This document shows, piece after piece, positions 7,782 to 10,287 of a stretch of 10,287 nt of DNA. The position numbers and the translations under genes are program-made. The DNA comes from JADFRG01 sp964590515 (GTDB taxonomy: Bacteria; Chloroflexota; Anaerolineae; Anaerolineales; E44-bin32), in the NCBI GenBank assembly GCA_964590515.1, contig CAZPZD010000064.1, forward strand, positions 1-10,287. The letters run 5' to 3'. Positions within the stretch are counted from its first letter, which is position 1; each line of letters opens with the position of its first letter. The notes beneath the pieces were generated by a model. It saw nothing but the letters and a program-made list of their open reading frames with translations. It did no database searches and was not told where the DNA came from.

Positions 7782-7811
7782 GGATCACCCGCCGGGCGGC
7801 GTTTTTTCTTT
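7771..7811 (+). terminator. Rho-independent terminator (attenuator) upstream of aspS
   Basis: A perfect 9-bp GC stem, CGCCGCCCG (7771-7779) with CGGGCGGCG (7793-7801), is followed by TTTTTTCTTT. The loop can close further through GGG/CCC at 7781-7783 and 7788-7790. It lies between the aspS promoter and the aspS ribosome site with no gene end just before it other than the leader ORF, so it makes sense as a conditional terminator. Confidence 0.8.
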
Positions 7812-7815
7812 AAAT

Positions 7816-7821
7816 GGGAGG
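7816..7821 (+). promoter_or_regulatory. aspS ribosome binding site that decides the start
   Basis: GGGAGG lies four bases before ATG 7826. It overlaps the other in-frame ATG at 7814, which would then have no ribosome site and would sit directly on the terminator T tract. ATG 7826 also gives the family-typical N-terminus MLKTH-x-CGEL. Confidence 0.8.
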
Positions 7822-7825
7822 AGAC

Positions 7826-9616
7826 ATGCTTAAGACGCACGGATGCGGAGAGCTGCGGGCTGAACACGCCGGCCAGCAGATCAGGTTGGCCGGGTGGGTC
7901 AATCGACGCAGGGATCACGGCGGGTTGACCTTCCTCGACCTGCGGGATCGTTCGGGGGTCGTGCAGGTCGTTGTCAACCCTGGGGTCTCGAGCGCCGCCC
8001 ACGCGACCGCTGCCGAGGTGCGCCCTGAGTGGGTATTGCAAATCGCGGGGGCCGTCCGGCTCCGCCCAGAAGGCATGCAAAACCCGGAGTTGCCCACCGG
8101 GGCGGTCGAGGTCGAAGTCCACGAACTGCGGGTGCTGAATCCAGCCAAGACGCCGCCTTTCCCCATTAACGAAGATAGCGAGGTCGATGAGATGGTTCGG
8201 CTGCAGTATCGGTATCTGGATCTGCGCCGGGAACGGATGCAGCGCAACCTCGAGCTGCGCCACAAGGTGATCAAGTTCATCCGGGATTTCTTGGATCGGC
8301 GCGGGTTCTTGGAGATTGAGACCCCGATCCTCTTCAAGGCAACTCCGGAGGGGGCCCGCGATTACTTAGTCCCCTCCCGCCTGTACCCGGGCGAAGTGTA
8401 TGCCCTGCCTCAGTCGCCCCAGCAGCTCAAACAGCTGCTGATGGTGGCCGGCATCGAGCGCTATTTTCAGATCGCCCGCTGCTTCCGGGATGAAGATCAG
8501 CGCGGTGACCGCCAGCCGGAGTTCACGCAGCTCGATGTCGAGATGTCCTTCGTCGAGCGGGAAGACGTGATGGCGCTGCTCGAGGAGCTCTACACCGACC
8601 TGGTCAACGCGCTGTTCCCCAGTCGGCCGGTGGAGGCGACCCCTTGGCCGCGGCTGACTTTTCGTGAGGCCCTGGACCGCTTCGGTACTGACCGTCCCGA
8701 CCTGCGCTTCGGGATGGAGCTGAAAGACGTTTCGGACTTGGCAGCCGGCAGCGGGTTCCAGGTGTTCGAGGCCGCGATCGCCTCCGGGGGAGAAGTTCGA
8801 GCGATCAACGCCAAGGGGTGCGCAGGATTCAGCCGGCGCGAGATTGATGAGCTCACCCAGTTTGTGTCGGCCTTTGGCGCGAAGGGGCTTGCCTACCTGG
8901 CGCTGCCGGAGACAGGTGAGGCGCGCTCGTCCTTCGCCAAGTTCCTGGCCGCCGAGCGGCTGGAGGCGCTTCAGGCCCGGCTGGAGGCTGCGCCCGGCGA
9001 CCTGCTGCTGTTTGTCGCCGACCGCCAGCCGGTCGTTCTCGAGTCGCTGGCCCGGCTGCGATCGCAGCTGGCTGCCCGGCTCGGCCTGTACGATACCAAG
9101 CTGCTCTCCTTCTGTTGGGTGATCGATTTCCCACTGGTGCTGTGGAACGAGCAAGAACGGCGCTGGGATCCCAGCCACCACCTGTTCACTGCACCCTTGT
9201 CGGAGGATGTTCACTGGCTTGACGACGAGCCAGGCCGTGCCCGAGGCCAACAATACGACGTCGTGCTCAACGGGGGGGAGACGGCCGGCGGGAGCATTCG
9301 AATTCACGATCGAGCGCTGCAGGAACGCATCTTCCAGCTCATCGGGCTCGACCTGGAAACCGCCCAGCAGCGCTTCGGCCACATGCTGACCGCCTTCGAG
9401 TACGGCACGCCGCCCCATGGCGGAATTGCCTCGGGGCTGGACCGGCTCTGCATGGTTCTGGCGGAGGAACCCAACATCCGGGAGGTCATCGCCTTCCCCA
9501 AAAACCAGGCCGCCCGCGATGTGATGGCGGGGGCGCCGTCGCTGGCTGAGCCGGGCGCGCTGCGCGACCTGCATCTTCAGGTCATTGACTCATCTCCGGG
9601 GCGTCCGAAGACCTAG
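7826..9616 (+). CDS. aspS: Aspartyl-tRNA synthetase (probably non-discriminating, Asp/Asn)
   Basis: A 596-residue bacterial-type class IIb synthetase of normal length that activates aspartate with ATP and charges tRNA. The N-terminal OB-fold anticodon domain has WVNRRRDHGGLTFLDLRD (24-41). The catalytic core has PSRLYPGEVYALPQSPQQLK (183-202), motif 2 at 219-243 (CFRDEDQRGD...PEFTQLDVEMSFV) and motif 3 at 529-541 (PPHGGIASGLDRL). The bacterial GAD-like insertion lies at about 290-415. His31 and Gly83 match the residues reported for the non-discriminating Pseudomonas aeruginosa enzyme, where Escherichia coli has Leu30 and Lys82; this suggests it also makes Asp-tRNA(Asn) for GatCAB amidation. 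GatCAB is not in the window. It is read from its own promoter behind a leader with an apparent attenuator, and is followed by a 6S RNA gene. Identity is secure; tRNA specificity is inferred. Confidence 0.97.
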   Translation: MLKTHGCGELRAEHAGQQIRLAGWVNRRRDHGGLTFLDLRDRSGVVQVVVNPGVSSAAHATAAEVRPEWVLQIAGAVRLRPEGMQNPELPTGAVEVEVHELRVLNPAKTPPFPINEDSEVDEMVRLQYRYLDLRRERMQRNLELRHKVIKFIRDFLDRRGFLEIETPILFKATPEGARDYLVPSRLYPGEVYALPQSPQQLKQLLMVAGIERYFQIARCFRDEDQRGDRQPEFTQLDVEMSFVEREDVMALLEELYTDLVNALFPSRPVEATPWPRLTFREALDRFGTDRPDLRFGMELKDVSDLAAGSGFQVFEAAIASGGEVRAINAKGCAGFSRREIDELTQFVSAFGAKGLAYLALPETGEARSSFAKFLAAERLEALQARLEAAPGDLLLFVADRQPVVLESLARLRSQLAARLGLYDTKLLSFCWVIDFPLVLWNEQERRWDPSHHLFTAPLSEDVHWLDDEPGRARGQQYDVVLNGGETAGGSIRIHDRALQERIFQLIGLDLETAQQRFGHMLTAFEYGTPPHGGIASGLDRLCMVLAEEPNIREVIAFPKNQAARDVMAGAPSLAEPGALRDLHLQVIDSSPGRPKT

Positions 9617-9638
9617 TACCAAAGACCGGCGATCTCCA

Positions 9639-9667
9639 TTGTTGGAGACGAGAGATCGTGGTATACC
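9639..9667 (+). promoter_or_regulatory. Promoter of the 6S-like RNA
   Basis: TATACC at 9662-9667 is preceded by TGG, giving an extended -10, and TTGTTG lies 17 bases further upstream (9639-9644). The predicted start, about 9671-9674, coincides with the first base pairs of the RNA's closing stem, which supports both calls. Confidence 0.55.
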
Positions 9668-9670
9668 AAG

Positions 9671-9847
9671 AGGCGTCCCTGCTGTGTACGCGATGCGGCA
9701 TATCGTTTTGAGCCAACATCAACGATATGGAGTCCTCGCTAGGATGGGGTACGCGGTAGGCTTCGGCCAAGGCGGAGCCCATCTGCAGGACACCACCTGC
9801 GTAAGCAGGTTCAAAACCTAGCAGCACACGGCACAGTGGGGCGCCCT
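9671..9847 (+). ncRNA. ssrS: Probable 6S RNA
   Basis: About 177 bases that fold like 6S RNA, which binds the housekeeping RNA polymerase by mimicking an open promoter. Closing stem: GGCGUCC (9672-9678) with GGGCGCC (9839-9845), then CUGUG (9682-9686) with CACAG (9833-9837). A large central region follows. Its 5' strand carries a 9-bp hairpin, CATATCGTT/AACGATATG (9699-9729), and its 3' strand carries ACCUGC-GUAA-GCAGGU (9796-9811), like the small hairpin on the 3' side of the 6S bubble. The terminal arm begins with GATGGGG/CCCCATC (9743-9749 and 9778-9784) and contains a GGC-UUCG-GCC cap (9759-9768). The segment GAGCCAACA resembles the GAGCCGATA of E. coli 6S. Size, rod shape, own promoter and terminator fit; as I recall, Bacillus bsrA also lies next to aspS. 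Sequence identity to known 6S is low, so a covariance search is needed to confirm. Confidence 0.7.
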
Positions 9848-9852
9848 GATTA

Positions 9853-9887
9853 CCAGTGAAGGCGAGTAGCTTTCGCTGGTTTTTTTT
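9853..9887 (+). terminator. Rho-independent terminator after the 6S-like RNA
   Basis: CCAGTGAA (9853-9860) pairs with TTCGCTGG (9872-9879) over 8 bp with one G-U, followed by eight T. It ends the transcript six bases after the 6S-like closing stem and separates it from recA. Confidence 0.85.
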
Positions 9888-9919
9888 GTCCAGTGCCCTG
9901 GTTCGGTCAGTGTTAATCG

Positions 9920-9953
9920 CCGCGGTCCGGCCCTCGTTTCTTGCCCGCGGTCC
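9920..9953. repeat. Duplicated CCGCGGTCC upstream of recA
   Basis: The 9-mer CCGCGGTCC occurs at 9920-9928 and 9945-9953, 25 bases apart start to start, and ends 33 bases before the recA start codon. Its first six bases are a palindrome, so the copies can be read as direct repeats or as arms of a hairpin. It could be a regulator site, or chance in GC-rich DNA. No Bacillus-type (CGAACATATGTTCG-like) or E. coli-type LexA box is seen, and no convincing -35/-10 pair was found between the terminator and recA. Confidence 0.25.
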
Positions 9954-9986
9954 TCACCTGGATTAGACTTCCTGTCTCACCAAGCC

Positions 9987-10287
9987 ATGCCAGCCCAAAG
10001 TAATGACCAACGCGGACGCGCGCTCGAAACCGCAGTTTCCCAAATCAGGAAGCAGTTTGGGGATGGGGCGGTTATGCGCCTGGGGGAGGCCACCCATCTG
10101 GCGGTCGAAAGCATCCCAACCGGTTCTCTGGCTCTCGACCAGGCCCTGGGGGTCGGCGGCATTCCTCGCGGGAGGGTGAGCGAGATCTATGGGCCGGAAG
10201 CTTCGGGTAAGACCACCCTCTGCCAGCATATTGCGGCGGAAGCCCAGCGCTTGGGCGGGCTGGTGGCCTACATCGACATGGAGCATG
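9987..10287 (+). CDS. recA: Recombinase RecA, N-terminal 100 codons (continues past the window)
   Basis: The reading frame from ATG 9987 is open to the end of the window and gives the start of RecA, the ATP-dependent strand-exchange protein that also triggers LexA self-cleavage. Seen in order: the N-terminal helix with ALETAVSQIRKQFGDGAVM (12-30), IPTGSLALDQALGVGGIPRG (43-62), EIYGP (67-71) and the P-loop GPEASGKTT (69-77). The last complete codons, YIDMEH (95-100), match YIDAEH of E. coli, whose Glu is catalytic, with Met for Ala. No clear Shine-Dalgarno precedes the ATG, but the protein start aligns with the family (a few residues before the conserved helix). About 70% of the protein is outside the window. 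Confidence 0.96.
   Translation, partial: MPAQSNDQRGRALETAVSQIRKQFGDGAVMRLGEATHLAVESIPTGSLALDQALGVGGIPRGRVSEIYGPEASGKTTLCQHIAAEAQRLGGLVAYIDMEH

Noticed and set aside
7721..7801. A T-box riboswitch controlling aspS
   Set aside because: CGGGTGGATGGCGCGCG recalls the T-box sequence and precedes a terminator, but the invariant ACC after UGGN is replaced, the leader (~165 bases) is short for a transcriptional T-box, and no Stem I with a GAC/GAU specifier loop could be drawn. An RF00230 search would settle it.
7814..7825. aspS starting at ATG 7814
   Set aside because: That start overlaps the ribosome site used by ATG 7826, adds four residues not typical of AspRS, and would have no ribosome site of its own.
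8366..9574. A 402-codon minus-strand open frame opposite aspS
   Set aside because: It lies wholly inside a certain gene, shows no recognisable motifs, and long antisense frames are expected in GC-rich coding DNA.
9671..9847. SRP (4.5S/6S scRNA) RNA instead of 6S RNA
   Set aside because: The conserved SRP domain IV sequence with its GGAA loop and asymmetric internal loops is absent.
9960..9992. A LexA box of the CTG-N10-CAG type before recA
   Set aside because: The nearest CTG and CAG are 15 bases apart and the element would overlap the start codon; spacing is wrong.

Overview
The window looks like a contig from a metagenome-assembled or draft genome of a GC-rich bacterium, most likely a member of the Chloroflexota (Anaerolineae-like). 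That guess rests on protein style: large cytosolic AAA/TPR proteins fused to extracellular ligand-binding and LamG-like domains, and an AspRS of the type that also serves tRNA-Asn. No 16S or other strict marker is present, so it is an inference. A run of exactly 100 N (3733-3832) is a scaffold gap of unknown true length and cuts through the most unusual part of the window.

Layout. (1) 1-2537, plus strand: the 3' end of a molybdenum hydroxylase (xanthine dehydrogenase/aldehyde oxidase large subunit), then a YqeB-type maturation protein, then a fusion of YqeC with a MocA-type cytidylyltransferase. Together these are the end of a molybdenum hydroxylase operon, with the enzyme followed by the proteins that finish and load its cofactor. 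(2) 2563-7425, minus strand, convergent with the operon: two tandem AAA/STAND-like ATPase genes, both broken by the gap. The upstream one is a membrane-spanning fusion: AAA ATPase, TPR array, one transmembrane helix, a BMP/PnrA-type extracellular substrate-binding domain, a Pro/Thr linker and a LamG-like domain. The downstream one is a soluble paralogous AAA protein lacking its first residues. (3) 7426-7825: divergent intergenic region holding an extended -10 promoter, an apparent near-leaderless 28-codon leader ORF rich in Asn and Asp codons, and a rho-independent terminator just before the next gene. This is a candidate transcription attenuator. (4) 7826-9616, plus strand: aspS, carrying the His31/Gly83 pair associated with non-discriminating AspRS. 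(5) 9639-9887: a probable 6S RNA gene with promoter, closing stem and downstream terminator. (6) 9987 to the end: the first 100 codons of recA.

How the parts work together. The molybdenum hydroxylase genes form one functional unit. The two ATPases probably form a second unit in which an extracellular ligand, possibly nucleoside-like judging by the BMP fold, is reported across the membrane to a P-loop ATPase. The aspS leader would couple synthetase expression to supply of Asp- and Asn-tRNA, both of which a non-discriminating AspRS would feed. The two strongest leads are the membrane-spanning AAA-TPR-BMP-LamG protein and the Asn/Asp-rich attenuator of aspS.
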